The notes: generated from the sequence alone by a model not told the origin. 64,000 bases of DNA from Shewanella aquimarina (GCF_023349185.1 NZ_JAKIKY010000001.1:434001-498000), one strand, 5' to 3'. Counted from the first letter of the stretch, positions 19,011-28,226 are shown. Numbers and translations: made by a program.

Positions 19011-19817
19011 ATGAAATATCAGTGGTTTCTCGGCACGCTTTTCATCGCTGGAATAAGCACTCAGGTAGTCGCCCACGAGGCGCCCATAGAGTTTCGCGCC
19101 GCCGGCAGCCTCAAGGCGGCCATGACAGAGGTGATAGGTGCCTATCAGGCCAAGAGCCATAGCGAGGTTGCGCCTCAGTTTGCCCCTTCGGGACTACTCA
19201 GGTCGCGTATCGAATCGGGGGAAAAGGTGGATCTGTTCGCCTCGGCTAACATGAAACACCCTACGACCCTGAGTAAGGCATCTCGCAGTGGCGATGTGGT
19301 GATGTTTGCCCGCAACAAGCTCTGCGCACTGGCACAGCCGGAAGTGGCGCTCACCAGCGACACCCTGCTCACCCAGATGCTAAACAGCAAGATACGCCTT
19401 GGTACCTCTACGCCAAAGGCCGACCCTGCCGGCGACTATGCCTTTAAGGTCTTCGAGCGCGCCGAACACCTATCGCCAGGCGCCCAGCAGCAGCTCGAGA
19501 CCAAGGCGCTGCAGCTCACGGGAGGCCCTGACAGCGCCAAGCCGCCAAAAGGCCGCAACCCCTATGGCTGGGTGATGGAGAACAAGCAAGCGGATATCTT
19601 CCTCACCTACTGCACCAACGCCGTGTTGGCGCAGAAGGAAGTTAAGCCCCTGAAGATAGTCCAGCTACCGGATAACCTGAGTGTCGGCGCAAACTACGGC
19701 CTGACCGTAATTCAGGATGCACAGCCACACGCCGCCGAACTGGCGCTGTTCATCTTGTCGCCTCAAGGACAGAAAATTCTGGCTAGCTACGGCTTCGATA
19801 CACCGACACTGCCTTAG
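19011..19817 (+). CDS. ModA-like periplasmic molybdate/substrate-binding protein
   Basis: 268 aa with a signal peptide ending in VVAHEA. The mature start IEFRAAGSLKAAMTEVIGAYQ is the oxyanion-binding beginning of ModA proteins. GLLRSRIESGEKVDLFASANMKHP, FARNKLCALAQP and GTSTPKADPAGDYA also follow the family. AGGGA precedes the ATG. No modB or modC is adjacent, so it is an orphan binding protein. Molybdate or tungstate is likely but not demonstrated. Confidence 0.85.
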   Translation: MKYQWFLGTLFIAGISTQVVAHEAPIEFRAAGSLKAAMTEVIGAYQAKSHSEVAPQFAPSGLLRSRIESGEKVDLFASANMKHPTTLSKASRSGDVVMFARNKLCALAQPEVALTSDTLLTQMLNSKIRLGTSTPKADPAGDYAFKVFERAEHLSPGAQQQLETKALQLTGGPDSAKPPKGRNPYGWVMENKQADIFLTYCTNAVLAQKEVKPLKIVQLPDNLSVGANYGLTVIQDAQPHAAELALFILSPQGQKILASYGFDTPTLP

Positions 19818-19825
19818 CTAAATGC

Positions 19826-19853
19826 CAAGGGGCTGATGACCACCAGCCCCTTG
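19826..19853. terminator. hairpin between convergent modA-like and amidohydrolase genes
   Basis: CAAGGGGCTG/CAGCCCCTTG, a perfect 10-bp stem with an 8-nt loop. The T-rich tail is short. It probably serves both genes. Confidence 0.6.
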
Positions 19854-19881
19854 ATTATGCGTCACAGCAATAGCAATTGAA

Positions 19882-21222
19882 TCACTCGTGATTGAAAAGA
19901 TCGAGCGCCGCCCGGCTCATCGCCTGAACACCCGTCTCTATGGTAGCAGGATAATCCGGTGCAAACTTGCTGGAGTGCAGCGAGGGTAGACTCGCGCCCG
20001 ATGCCTGACTGGCGTCATAGTCGGCCACAGGCACGGCGCCCAACCAGAACAGGGTAATAGGTCTTTTAGCCGGCGTTAGCCCATACAGACCAAAATCTTC
20101 GCCCGCCATCACAGGCGATGCCTCCCAAACATTGTCCTCCCCCAGCTGCTTGGCGATACTCGCCCTGACCCTAGCGGTTTGCGCGGGGTCGTTGTAGGTC
20201 GACGGAATACTCTCCTCCTGATGCACATACACCTCTGGCCATTCGGCCTCGGTCAAGCCCGCGCTGATGGCGATCCCCTGAGTGAGGCGCTTAATGGCGG
20301 CGATCTGCTGCTCTCGCACCTTAGGGTCATAGGAGCGTAGCGTGAGTTGTAGCTTCACCTCATTGCCTATGATGTTATGTTTCGAGCCACCGTGAATGGA
20401 GCCTACGGTGATCACATTGGGTGCCAGTGGCGAGACTTCCCGGCTGACAATGGTCTGCAGGGCCAGTACGATGCGCGCCGTGAGCACCACAGGATCGACC
20501 GTGGTATGAGGATAGGCACCATGGCCGCCGCGTCCCTTAACCCTGATATCCACGGAGTCCACGTTCGCCAGGGCATAACCCGGCGCTATCGCCACCTTAC
20601 CGGCAGGCACAGAGGCGCTGACATGTAGGCCAAGGATATGATCTGGGGTCGGGAACTGGCTAAACAGCCCCTGCTTCAGCATGGCCTTGGCGCCACCGCC
20701 CACCTCCTCGGCTGGCTGAGCCACCAACATCAAGGTGCCCTGCCATTGATCTTTTTGCTTGATCAACTGCTGCGCCGTGCCAACCAGATTGGTCATATGC
20801 ACATCGTGGCCGCAGGCGTGCATCACCCCCACCGAATTGCCTTGGGCGTCTATGGTGGTGACCTTGGAGGCGTAGTCTTTGCCCGTCTCCTCGACTATCG
20901 GCAGGGCATCGGTATCGGCGCGGATCATCACAGTCGGCCCCTCGCCGTTACGGTAGATCCCCACCACACCATGGCCGCCAAAGTCCTGAGTCACCTCTAT
21001 ACCCAGGGCTTCGAACTCGGCCGCCATCCTCTCGCCGCTGCGCTTCTCATGATAGGAGAGCTCCGGGTGTTGATGCAGATCCAGATAGAGGCTGGAGAAC
21101 GCTGGCATGGCTTGCTTAACCGACTGCGACAGCCCCTCACTCTGGGCCCAGAGGCTCTGGCTAGTGCTAAGGGCTACCAGGGCGCCCAGCAAACAGGATT
21201 GATGAATGAATTGGCGTAACAT
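19882..21222 (-). CDS. M20D-family amidohydrolase (exported)
   Basis: About 446 aa. The signal peptide ends in SLWAQS. The metal motif MHACGHDVHMTNLVG lies near residue 130, followed by PAEEVGGGAKAML with the catalytic Glu. The dimerisation domain carries GRGGHGAYPHTTVDP. VMAGEDFGLYG supplies the late ligand. This is the hippurate/IAA-amino-acid/carboxypeptidase type of hydrolase. The start at 21222 has GGAG 6 bp upstream; an ATG at 21234 has none. The signal peptide points to the periplasm, unlike most cytoplasmic relatives. Confidence 0.88.
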   Translation of the reverse strand: MLRQFIHQSCLLGALVALSTSQSLWAQSEGLSQSVKQAMPAFSSLYLDLHQHPELSYHEKRSGERMAAEFEALGIEVTQDFGGHGVVGIYRNGEGPTVMIRADTDALPIVEETGKDYASKVTTIDAQGNSVGVMHACGHDVHMTNLVGTAQQLIKQKDQWQGTLMLVAQPAEEVGGGAKAMLKQGLFSQFPTPDHILGLHVSASVPAGKVAIAPGYALANVDSVDIRVKGRGGHGAYPHTTVDPVVLTARIVLALQTIVSREVSPLAPNVITVGSIHGGSKHNIIGNEVKLQLTLRSYDPKVREQQIAAIKRLTQGIAISAGLTEAEWPEVYVHQEESIPSTYNDPAQTARVRASIAKQLGEDNVWEASPVMAGEDFGLYGLTPAKRPITLFWLGAVPVADYDASQASGASLPSLHSSKFAPDYPATIETGVQAMSRAALDLFNHE

Positions 21223-21446
21223 GCTTGACTCCATTGCCTAAATTTTTTCCACAAGATCTCCAGCATAGCGACTCTTAGCGACGAAACCAATCCAGCTCTT
21301 CTTACCGCCCCCCATACACCAACTATGAGGCGAAAGAGAGTTTTGGCCCTCCCTTGCCATTTGCCCGGCGAATCGGTAGTTTCATATGCTTGTACCCGGA
21401 CACGTATACGTCCAGCTAGTCACAAGAACAAAGAAAGGACTTTTTG

Positions 21447-22286
21447 ATGGGGAATATTCTTTGGGTCGCCTCCTATCCCAAATCGGGCAACACCTGGGTT
21501 CGCGCCTTCCTTGAAAACTATATCCAAAACACCGAGCAAGGGATCGACATCAACACCATGCACAAGATCTCGACCGCGGAGTCGGCGGCGCACCGCTTTC
21601 AAGCGCACCTGCAAGATGGTCGCCAGACGACGGACCTTAGCCTAGAGGAGATCTGTGCCCTCAGGCCCACGGTGCAGGCCGATATCGCCATGCAGGCCCA
21701 GGGCACCACCTTTGTGAAGACCCATAACTACCTGGGCACCTATAAAGAATATCCACTGCATAACTCTTCGGTCACCTCGGGATCCATCTACATAGTGCGC
21801 AATCCCTTGGACGTCACCGTCTCTATGGCCAACTATTTCGGTTATAGCATAGATGAGACTATCGCCTACATGGCCGAGGAGATGACAGGCACCCCTAACG
21901 AACCCGAAAATGTGCCTCAGGTGATCACCTCCTGGTCTATGCATGTCTCCAGCTGGACGCAAGATCCTGAGGATGCCAAGCTTGTCCTGCGCTACGAAGA
22001 TATCTTAGATAACCCCAAGAAGGTGTTTCGCAAGATAGAATCTTTCCTCGGCCTGAAGAAAGACCCCAATCGCCTCAAGAACGCCATCAAGCACTCCTCC
22101 TTCGCCCAGCTTAAGGCCCAGGAAAGCAAACGCGGCTTTGTGGAGAAGCATGAAAATGCCAAGTATTTCTTCCGCCAGGGCAGCAAGAACCAGTGGCGCC
22201 AGGTACTGAGCGACGAGCAGGTAGCGAAGATCATCGAGCACCACGGCGAGCAGATGGCGAGATTTAAATACCTGCCGGGCAAATAA
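21447..22286 (+). CDS. sulfotransferase family protein
   Basis: 279 aa. The N-terminal VASYPKSGNTWVRAFL is the 5'-phosphosulfate-binding loop of PAPS-dependent sulfotransferases. IYIVRNPLDVTVSM near residue 115 is the 3'-phosphate motif. The C-terminal FFRQGSKNQWRQVLS matches the RKGxxGDWK-type motif. AAAGGA precedes the ATG at 21447. The acceptor is unknown. It is a single gene with its own terminator. Confidence 0.9.
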   Translation: MGNILWVASYPKSGNTWVRAFLENYIQNTEQGIDINTMHKISTAESAAHRFQAHLQDGRQTTDLSLEEICALRPTVQADIAMQAQGTTFVKTHNYLGTYKEYPLHNSSVTSGSIYIVRNPLDVTVSMANYFGYSIDETIAYMAEEMTGTPNEPENVPQVITSWSMHVSSWTQDPEDAKLVLRYEDILDNPKKVFRKIESFLGLKKDPNRLKNAIKHSSFAQLKAQESKRGFVEKHENAKYFFRQGSKNQWRQVLSDEQVAKIIEHHGEQMARFKYLPGK

Positions 22287-22304
22287 CACCTGCCCTTACC
22301 CAAT

Positions 22305-22332
22305 AAAAAACGCAGCCAAGGCTGCGTTTTTT
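22305..22332. terminator. bidirectional terminator, CGCAGCC/GGCTGCG type
   Basis: Six A, CGCAGCC, AA, GGCTGCG, six T. It ends the sulfotransferase gene on the plus strand and can also end the TonB receptor gene on the minus strand. One of a repeated terminator family in this window. Confidence 0.9.
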
Positions 22333-22368
22333 ATTGCGCGTCGACATAGACGCAAGATAATAGAAGAA

Positions 22369-22403
22369 AGCTATAGACGAGAGCTATAGACAAGAGCTAT
22401 AGG
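22369..22403. repeat. 13-bp tandem repeat spanning the TonB-receptor stop codon
   Basis: AGCTATAGACGAG, AGCTATAGACAAG and a partial AGCTATAGG follow head to tail (22369, 22382, 22395). The receptor stop codon lies in the last unit. Confidence 0.7.
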
Positions 22404-24835
22404 CGGTAACTTAGACTTAACTTGGCATTGCGCTCGGCGCCCGGCATGCCACCGAGGAACATGGCTTTTTCATAGTATTGCTCATCCAGCAGGTTGTTGA
22501 CGTTCAGCTGTACCTGCCAATTGTCGGCCTGATAACTCACCGCCGCATCCATCACTGTATAGCTAGGCACGTAGCCATCTGGGATACCAAATGATGAGGA
22601 ATGTGTGCTGCGATCATCGACATATTTTGCCCCCAGGCTGATATTGAGCGCATTGGGCAAATTAAACCAGTCGGCACCATAGGTGACCCAGGTACTTGCC
22701 GTCACATAGGGAACCCCTTTCTGGCGACTATCGAAACTACTGCTATTGGGATCTTGTTTGTCCCTGGCATCCTGGTAGACACCATTGAGGTTAATCGACC
22801 AGCGGTCGCTGAGATGCGCATTCAGATCGAGCTCAACACCCTTGGTCTCTTCACTGCCATCATAGAAGTATTGCGGCACATCTGGGCCTGAGACCCCGGC
22901 TTCGTAATCCTTGTTATTGTATTGCAGATTGGTACGCGAACTCTCAAACAGGACGATTGAAGCCAGCATCTGATCATCAAATGCCTTAAATCGCACGCCA
23001 AGGTCATTGCTGATAGACTCAGAGTCTTCGCGATCCGTGCCATCCCCTTGCAGGCTACCCAATATGCTATAAGCGGTGCGTCCTTTGGAGTGATTAATGA
23101 AGAACGACAGGTTTTCGCTCGGCATATAGGTGACGCCCAAGTTGTAGGTCACCCCATCGTCTGAGGTATCGGCTTCAGGCGTCGGTTCTGCACGGCTGGC
23201 ACTGTAACGCGCATCGACACCATAATGTTCATAGCGTTGGGAAATATCATTGAATGCGATGCCCACACGCGTCGTAATACCGAAATCAAAGTAACCCACG
23301 TGTTGCAGCCCCAAGCCCCATGCTTGCACCTTCTTGTCATAGTTACTGGTCATCAGCGGATCGTAATCTTCAAACGCCCCCTGGGCCCAATTGGGTGAGC
23401 GGATGTCAAAAATGTAAGGTAACTGTCCCTGGTAGATCACCTCACCCGCTTTATTCTTAATCACCTTATCCGCATCATAGATGGAATATTGTTTGAAGCG
23501 GATGTTTCTATCTTCAAAATTTGCGTTAACTAACAGCTCATTATCAATACCGGCAAAGGAAAAGTCATAACGCAGATCGGCAAAGTACTGCCAGGATGTC
23601 TCATCGGCCTCAACCTGGCGATATTCCTGACGACGGGCGGCAAAGGGATAAAGCACATCATCGACAACTAATGGCGCGCGAGGATCGGCATTGATAGTTC
23701 CACGGCGGTTCCAGTACACATAGTTATACGCCCCGGTCTGGCGGGCAAAACCTGACTGATAGTCGCGATACTGCAACTGCTGATTAAGGAACAGATTATC
23801 GGCGAAGAAGATGTTGTGAGTCAGCTTAAACCTTAGCTCCTCGCCCTCGTTGTCTTTCGCCATGGGGGAGATGATCCCCGCCTCACCGAAGGCGTAGGGC
23901 GTCAGTCCATCGCCAGTAGCGAGGGAGTCGGCCAGCTGTTGGCGTTGGGCTTCAGTGAGCTGTAATCCGGCGTCAGATGGGTCGTTGACCAGATCTTGCC
24001 AGCTCACCTCTCCTGCGGGTTTTCCGCCTACCGACGCCGCATTGTAGATGCGAATGGGGTGCCCGATAGAATCCACCGCTATCGCATCTTTGATATAGGC
24101 CGCACTGAACATGATATCCTGATCATCGCTGAGCAGATATTTCAATGAGGCGTAAGCCTCGTCCCTGTCGGTGCCTATGTCGCGATAGCCATCGCTTCTG
24201 GCATGCTTGGCCACTAAACGATAGGCCAGCTTGTCTGTCATAGCCGCAGTGCTGTCTATGCCCCAGGAATAGCTATCCCACTGACCGACTTCTGCACTGA
24301 ATTGGTGGCTGGCATTAAACTGCGGCTTCTTCTCGATAAGATTTATCACGCCGCCCGCACTGCCCATGCCATACAGCCCGGTTGCAGGGCCCTTTAATAC
24401 CTCGACCGACTCGACATTTGTCAGTGAGCGCGTCGGGTTGAAGGTATTCCCCAGTCCGGCGCCACCATACATGCCATCATAAGTGTAGTTCGCCCCCAAA
24501 CCACGGATCACGATATTATCGCCGATACCATAGTTGTTACCCGCCTGGGTCACACCACTGATGTTGCGCAGCAGTGCTTGTAGCTCTGTCGCCCCTTGTG
24601 TGGTGATTAACTCTTCATCCACAACCACCACAGCCGCAGGTGTTTCCATGAGTGACATATCGGATTTAGTCGCCAGACCTGAGTTCATCACGACTCGGTT
24701 CTGCCGGCCATATACGGTAATGCGTTCGACGTCCGGCGAAGCTTGTTGCTCGATACTGGTATTGTCTTGTTGTGCCGATACCGACAAGGACACGGCACAC
24801 CCTAGCGCGACTGCTGATAAGCGCATCTGTTTCAT
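22397..24835 (-). CDS. TonB-dependent siderophore receptor
   Basis: 812-aa outer-membrane receptor with a signal peptide ending in LSVSAQ. The plug domain contains the TonB-box-like ERITVYG, TPAAVVVVDEELI, IVIRGLG and the conserved VEVLKGPATGLYGMGSAGGVINLI near residue 150. The 22-strand barrel ends in NVNNLLDEQYYEKAMFLGGMPGAERNAKLSLSYRL (shown in short pieces in the protein), the siderophore-receptor type of C-terminus. A strong Fur box stands upstream, so iron-repressed expression and ferric-siderophore uptake are expected. No TonB/ExbBD or biosynthesis genes are adjacent. Confidence 0.93.
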   Translation of the reverse strand: MKQMRLSAVALGCAVSLSVSAQQDNTSIEQQASPDVERITVYGRQNRVVMNSGLATKSDMSLMETPAAVVVVDEELITTQGATELQALLRNISGVTQAGNNYGIGDNIVIRGLGANYTYDGMYGGAGLGNTFNPTRSLTNVESVEVLKGPATGLYGMGSAGGVINLIEKKPQFNASHQFSAEVGQWDSYSWGIDSTAAMTDKLAYRLVAKHARSDGYRDIGTDRDEAYASLKYLLSDDQDIMFSAAYIKDAIAVDSIGHPIRIYNAASVGGKPAGEVSWQDLVNDPSDAGLQLTEAQRQQLADSLATGDGLTPYAFGEAGIISPMAKDNEGEELRFKLTHNIFFADNLFLNQQLQYRDYQSGFARQTGAYNYVYWNRRGTINADPRAPLVVDDVLYPFAARRQEYRQVEADETSWQYFADLRYDFSFAGIDNELLVNANFEDRNIRFKQYSIYDADKVIKNKAGEVIYQGQLPYIFDIRSPNWAQGAFEDYDPLMTSNYDKKVQAWGLGLQHVGYFDFGITTRVGIAFNDISQRYEHYGVDARYSASRAEPTPEADTSDDGVTYNLGVTYMPSENLSFFINHSKGRTAYSILGSLQGDGTDREDSESISNDLGVRFKAFDDQMLASIVLFESSRTNLQYNNKDYEAGVSGPDVPQYFYDGSEETKGVELDLNAHLSDRWSINLNGVYQDARDKQDPNSSSFDSRQKGVPYVTASTWVTYGADWFNLPNALNISLGAKYVDDRSTHSSSFGIPDGYVPSYTVMDAAVSYQADNWQVQLNVNNLLDEQYYEKAMFLGGMPGAERNAKLSLSYRL

Positions 24836-24866
24836 CTGTTAATAATCCCCATTAGAACTGCATGCA

Positions 24867-24885
24867 GATGATAACGATTATCAAT
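24867..24885 (-). promoter_or_regulatory. Fur box
   Basis: The palindrome TGATAACGATTATCA (24869-24883) matches the Fur consensus GATAATGATAATCATTATC closely. It sits about 35-50 bp before the siderophore receptor start, as expected for iron repression. Confidence 0.8.
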
Positions 24886-25024
24886 ACCGTTTCAATATGA
24901 TAAAGTCAGGCGGATACAATTACGCAATCTTTGTAATTGTTTATAAAGGATTTAATTGGATTTTTTTACATTGTAAATGCAATTTAAGTACAGGCTTTTC
25001 GATGGCATAGCTAAATTTAGGGGA

Positions 25025-25047
25025 TAAAAAAGCAGCCCAGAGGCTGC
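25025..25047 (-). terminator. intrinsic terminator of the small barrel protein gene
   Basis: Read on the minus strand: GCAGCC, four-base loop, GGCTGC, six T. Confidence 0.85.
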
Positions 25048-25078
25048 ATCTTAATCATCGGCACTAAAGCACTGACAG

Positions 25079-25609
25079 CTAAAACTGATAATGCACGCCT
25101 AAATAGACATTGCCCCAGTCGCTATCGAGCTGATCCGTTAGGCCAGTGGCATCGAGATCTGTGTATAGCATCTCATAGGCAACGCGCACATTGACCCCAT
25201 TTTGAAACGCCATGTTAAAGCCCGCGCCCCACAGCCAACCGTTGCCGTCGTAGTCCTGATCGGCCTCGACCTTAGTGGCCGCGATACCGGCCTTGATAAA
25301 CATAGAGTAGGTATCATTGAAATAGTGGTGAAACTTGGCCGCGAAAGACAACTGATTGGCCTTCACATCACCCACATCGACAAAGTTGTCGGTACGAACA
25401 TAGGTGCTCTCGACGGCGAAATTCTTACTGAAATAGTAACCGCCGTAGAGACCATAGCTGATGGCAGACTCGTCAAACTCTCCCGCCTCAAGCTGAGAAT
25501 GACCCGCCATGGCTCCCAGGTAATACCCCTCAATATCGGCAACTGCCATCGCCGATCCCGATACGATGAGACTCGCCAAGGACAGTGCCAGCAAAGATAC
25601 GCGCTTCAT
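25079..25609 (-). CDS. outer-membrane beta-barrel protein (OmpA-like 8-strand domain)
   Basis: 176 aa with a signal peptide (MKRVSLLALSLASLIVSGSAMA). Alternating strands follow: GYYLGAMAGHSQ, YGLYGGYYFSKNFAVESTYVRT, FAAKFHHYF and WLWGAGFNMAF. The end VYLGVHYQF has the terminal Phe. The size suits a small 8-stranded OmpA/OmpW-type barrel. Role unknown. GGGGA precedes the ATG. Confidence 0.85.
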   Translation of the reverse strand: MKRVSLLALSLASLIVSGSAMAVADIEGYYLGAMAGHSQLEAGEFDESAISYGLYGGYYFSKNFAVESTYVRTDNFVDVGDVKANQLSFAAKFHHYFNDTYSMFIKAGIAATKVEADQDYDGNGWLWGAGFNMAFQNGVNVRVAYEMLYTDLDATGLTDQLDSDWGNVYLGVHYQF

Positions 25610-25748
25610 GCTTCCCCTAGTAACGAAACAGTAAAAATGTAGCTAGCATACTAGACTAAAAATCACATTAAATTAAGTCTTTAATTACAATTTTGTTAAA
25701 AATTCGATCAAGGTATAAGAGCTAGTGAGACAAGGGATTCCCGGCCAT

Positions 25749-25774
25749 AAAAAATGCAGCCTAGGCTGCATTTT
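25749..25774 (-). terminator. intrinsic terminator of the cytochrome b561 gene
   Basis: The palindrome TGCAGCCTAGGCTGCA at 25755-25770, with six T on the minus-strand side. Same core word as the other terminators. Confidence 0.88.
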
Positions 25775-25828
25775 CTCTCACCCTGCCCGTCATCTTTCGG
25801 GCAGGTTTATAGGCTTGATGGGTAGCAA

Positions 25829-26569
25829 TTACTGCTTCTCATCCTCGGCGGGGCCAGTAAGGGGCTTGTTACCCGAAATCATCGCCGATACCAGTCCAGG
25901 CTGATGCTTGATCTCGGCCACTATCACCCCGGCCACATGCAGCACTATCATCAGGATCAGTAGATAGACGCTATACACATGCACCTCGCCAGCCAGCGAC
26001 TTATAGGGCTTCAATACCGCCACCTTCTGCGCATCGACGCCCGTGTCATCATAGGGTTTGATGCTGGCACCCTCGACGCCAGGCTGGGCGATATACTCGC
26101 TAACGGCGCCGCCAAATGGCGGGTAGTAGATATCGGTTCCGGCGCGCACCAGGCCAGTCAACATGATGGTCACCAACAATAGCATCATGGCAAAGATAGC
26201 CAGGCGCCCCATAGGATTATGGTGCAGATACTGGGGCGACTCGCCCTTGGCCAGCTTGGCCTTGTAGCCAGAAAATCCCTTGAGATCAGGGAGCAACTGA
26301 CTCAGGCGGGCGCTATGACTGCCGATGACGCCCCAGATCAGTCTGATAGTCAGATTAATGGCAAACAGGTAACCGACCCAGACATGCAGTTTCTTCAGGC
26401 CTATCTTGGCTTCCAGACCGCTGATGCCGATATCGCCCTTAAACAGCATTAGCATGCCTATGAAGATCAGCACCATGACTAAGCCAAGGTTTATCCAGTG
26501 AAATAACCGCGTGGGTTTATCCCACACCTTGTAAACCTTCACCTCTTGATTGAATGCCTCGTGTGACAT
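25829..26569 (-). CDS. cytochrome b561 / Ni-Fe hydrogenase-type b-cytochrome
   Basis: 246-aa integral membrane dihaem protein. Haem-ligand histidines are visible in TRLFHWINLG (helix 1), KKLHVWVGY (helix 2), and the late helix pair EVHVYSVYLLILMIVLHVAGV. Four or five hydrophobic helices fit the di-haem cytochrome b/b6 family. The ATG at 26569 has GGGGGAG just upstream; an ATG at 26581 has none. The partner, often a small cytochrome c or a dehydrogenase, is not adjacent. Confidence 0.88.
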   Translation of the reverse strand: MSHEAFNQEVKVYKVWDKPTRLFHWINLGLVMVLIFIGMLMLFKGDIGISGLEAKIGLKKLHVWVGYLFAINLTIRLIWGVIGSHSARLSQLLPDLKGFSGYKAKLAKGESPQYLHHNPMGRLAIFAMMLLLVTIMLTGLVRAGTDIYYPPFGGAVSEYIAQPGVEGASIKPYDDTGVDAQKVAVLKPYKSLAGEVHVYSVYLLILMIVLHVAGVIVAEIKHQPGLVSAMISGNKPLTGPAEDEKQ

Positions 26570-26728
26570 CGTCTCCCCCATTTCAGACGTTTATCCATTG
26601 GCTAATAATATACGCCTGTTGGGGGCAAAATTTTGTGAAATATGCTTCATGGCAAGGCAACTTAACCTTAATTTCTTTATGGTTAATTGATCTCGCCACG
26701 AAGGAAGATCTCGATAACTTTGTTAACC

Positions 26729-27646
26729 CTACTGGCGGCGTCTGATAAGGCTCAACCAGCCCAACCCCAGTAGCCCAAACAGCCAGCCCACAGAGAGGCT
26801 CCCGCCACTCACCTCCACCTCGGTGATAACTTCATCGACCACATACTCGTCGCGATCGGCACTCTCCAGCGGCAGACCATAGAGGTCATCCACATCATCA
26901 CTGCTGATGGTAGCGACGATATCGCTGTAGCCCACCTCATAGAGGTCGATCAACACATCATAATGGTCCGTCGGATAGCCTGTGTGCAAGGTGGTCAGCA
27001 CCTCGAAATCATCATCGGTGGCATCGTCGACTATGGTGAACACATCTGTGGTGTGGTACAGCTCCCAGGGCCCGCCATTACGGCTCAGGTAGAGATCGGC
27101 GTAGACGTCGGCATGCTCGCCCACATAATAGCTGTGGACATCGGCGTCGAAGGTTACGCTGAAGGTGCGATAGAAGCCATCATAGTCGAAGTCTTCAAAC
27201 AGGCGGCTACTGGCCTCATAGATAACGAACTCATGATAGATACCCGCCTCGAGGCGCTGAGCGGAGGACTTGAGCACCTTAGTCCCAGCATCGGATGAGC
27301 CTTGCGTCAGCGCCTGACGCTCGGCAATCACCTGATCACGTGTCTTACGCGGAGCTGGTGCCACCTCTTGCAGTTTGAGCAATTCGGCGCTTGCCTGCTG
27401 CGAGTCTGTCATGCGCTGCCCGGCGCGGCTAAAACCTTGGGCCAGGGTCTGCTGATCCTGTACTACGCTGGTCGATGCCGAGCCGACTAAACCATTAAGC
27501 TCAGCGGTATTGTCGGCCGCCATCACCACGCCGCTGCCCAGCATGGCCATTAAGGCAGTGGCCTTGATGGCGGTATACACCTTGCCCAGTGCGGAGGGGG
27601 TATGAGTTGCCTGCTGTTGGCTATGTTTCATCGTGAGTCTGTTCAT
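26729..27646 (-). CDS. choice-of-anchor H family protein with GlyGly-CTERM tail
   Basis: About 305 aa. An N-terminal signal region ends near GVVMAAD. The acidic Tyr/Asp-rich middle (GIYHEFVIYEASSRLFEDFDYDGF and similar) predicts a beta-rich secreted domain. The C-terminus is SGGSLSVGWLFGLLGLGW followed by RRRQ, a GlyGly-CTERM signal cut by rhombosortase in Shewanella and Vibrio (established knowledge). The start at 27646 has GGAG 7 bp upstream. A PhoP-box-like motif lies 58 bp before it, pointing to control by the neighbouring two-component system. Confidence 0.82.
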   Translation of the reverse strand: MNRLTMKHSQQQATHTPSALGKVYTAIKATALMAMLGSGVVMAADNTAELNGLVGSASTSVVQDQQTLAQGFSRAGQRMTDSQQASAELLKLQEVAPAPRKTRDQVIAERQALTQGSSDAGTKVLKSSAQRLEAGIYHEFVIYEASSRLFEDFDYDGFYRTFSVTFDADVHSYYVGEHADVYADLYLSRNGGPWELYHTTDVFTIVDDATDDDFEVLTTLHTGYPTDHYDVLIDLYEVGYSDIVATISSDDVDDLYGLPLESADRDEYVVDEVITEVEVSGGSLSVGWLFGLLGLGWLSLIRRRQ

Positions 27647-27686
27647 AATCAATCTCCAATAAATGGACTAGGTCCTGCTTAAGGCC

Positions 27687-27719
27687 ATTAGAAGCGATCG
27701 AAAATGAACATAAGCTGAA
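27687..27719 (-). promoter_or_regulatory. PhoP-box-like site and -10 element for the GlyGly-CTERM gene
   Basis: On the minus strand TGTTCAGCTTATGTTCA carries two TGTTCA words 11 bp apart, one base per half different from the E. coli PhoP box TGTTTA-N5-TGTTTA. Exactly 11 bp after the final TTCAT (27704) stands TCTAAT (27692-27687), a 5/6 match to the -10 consensus. This is the class II arrangement of OmpR-family activators. Confidence 0.6.
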
Positions 27720-27763
27720 CATTAAAAATCAGCTTATTCAACAAGATGGCGTAAAAATAAACA

Positions 27764-27796
27764 TTCAGCTCATGTTCATCTGCACTCCCTAACAAT
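27764..27796 (+). promoter_or_regulatory. PhoP-box-like site upstream of the PepSY-phoPQ operon
   Basis: TTCAGCTCATGTTCATCT has two TTCA half-sites 11 bp apart. AACAAT (4/6 to the -10 consensus) lies 11 bp after TTCAT. With the inverted copy at 27704-27719 the two sites form a 16-bp inverted repeat with one mismatch. Confidence 0.55.
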
Positions 27797-27908
27797 GAAG
27801 GAGCACGCTTGCCTAACTTCCCTGGCGAGCATGGAGATTCGCGACATATGTTTCTTATTTTTATAGGATCTTTTACACTGTCCGAAGAATTCAACACAGG
27901 TGATTTTG

Positions 27909-28226
27909 ATGAAACCAGCCCTAATATTGATCGCCATAGCATCACTCCTGTTTCCCCTACAAGGAAACAGTGCAGGCCATGGAATATCGGCGGCCAGTAG
28001 CAGCATCTTGATGGCGGCTCAGAAGAATACTCATCAAAATCTGCGTGTTAAAAATCGTCAGCAGGCCACCCAGATGGTAAAGGGGCGCTATAACGCCAAG
28101 GTCCTGAGCGTGCAATCATCACGGGTCAATGGCAACCCAGGCTACCGCGCCAAGTTGCTCAGTAAGGATGGCGTCGTCTTCTATGTCGCCATAGACGCCG
28201 TCACAGGACAGATGAGCAGACAATAA
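27909..28226 (+). CDS. PepSY-domain periplasmic protein
   Basis: 105 aa with a signal peptide (MKPALILIAIASLLFPLQGNSAG). The C-terminal part (RQQATQMVKGRYNAKVLSVQSS through DGVVFYVAIDAVTGQMSRQ) is a PepSY domain. The ATG at 27909 has AGG 8 bp upstream. It sits 26 bp before the response regulator gene. PepSY proteins next to PhoPQ-like systems are thought to modulate the sensor (inference). Confidence 0.85.
   Translation: MKPALILIAIASLLFPLQGNSAGHGISAASSSILMAAQKNTHQNLRVKNRQQATQMVKGRYNAKVLSVQSSRVNGNPGYRAKLLSKDGVVFYVAIDAVTGQMSRQ

Noticed and set aside
26554..26745. 63-codon plus-strand frame in the gap between cytochrome b561 and the GlyGly-CTERM gene
   Set aside because: It overlaps both flanking genes in antisense, with no ribosome site and no conserved features.
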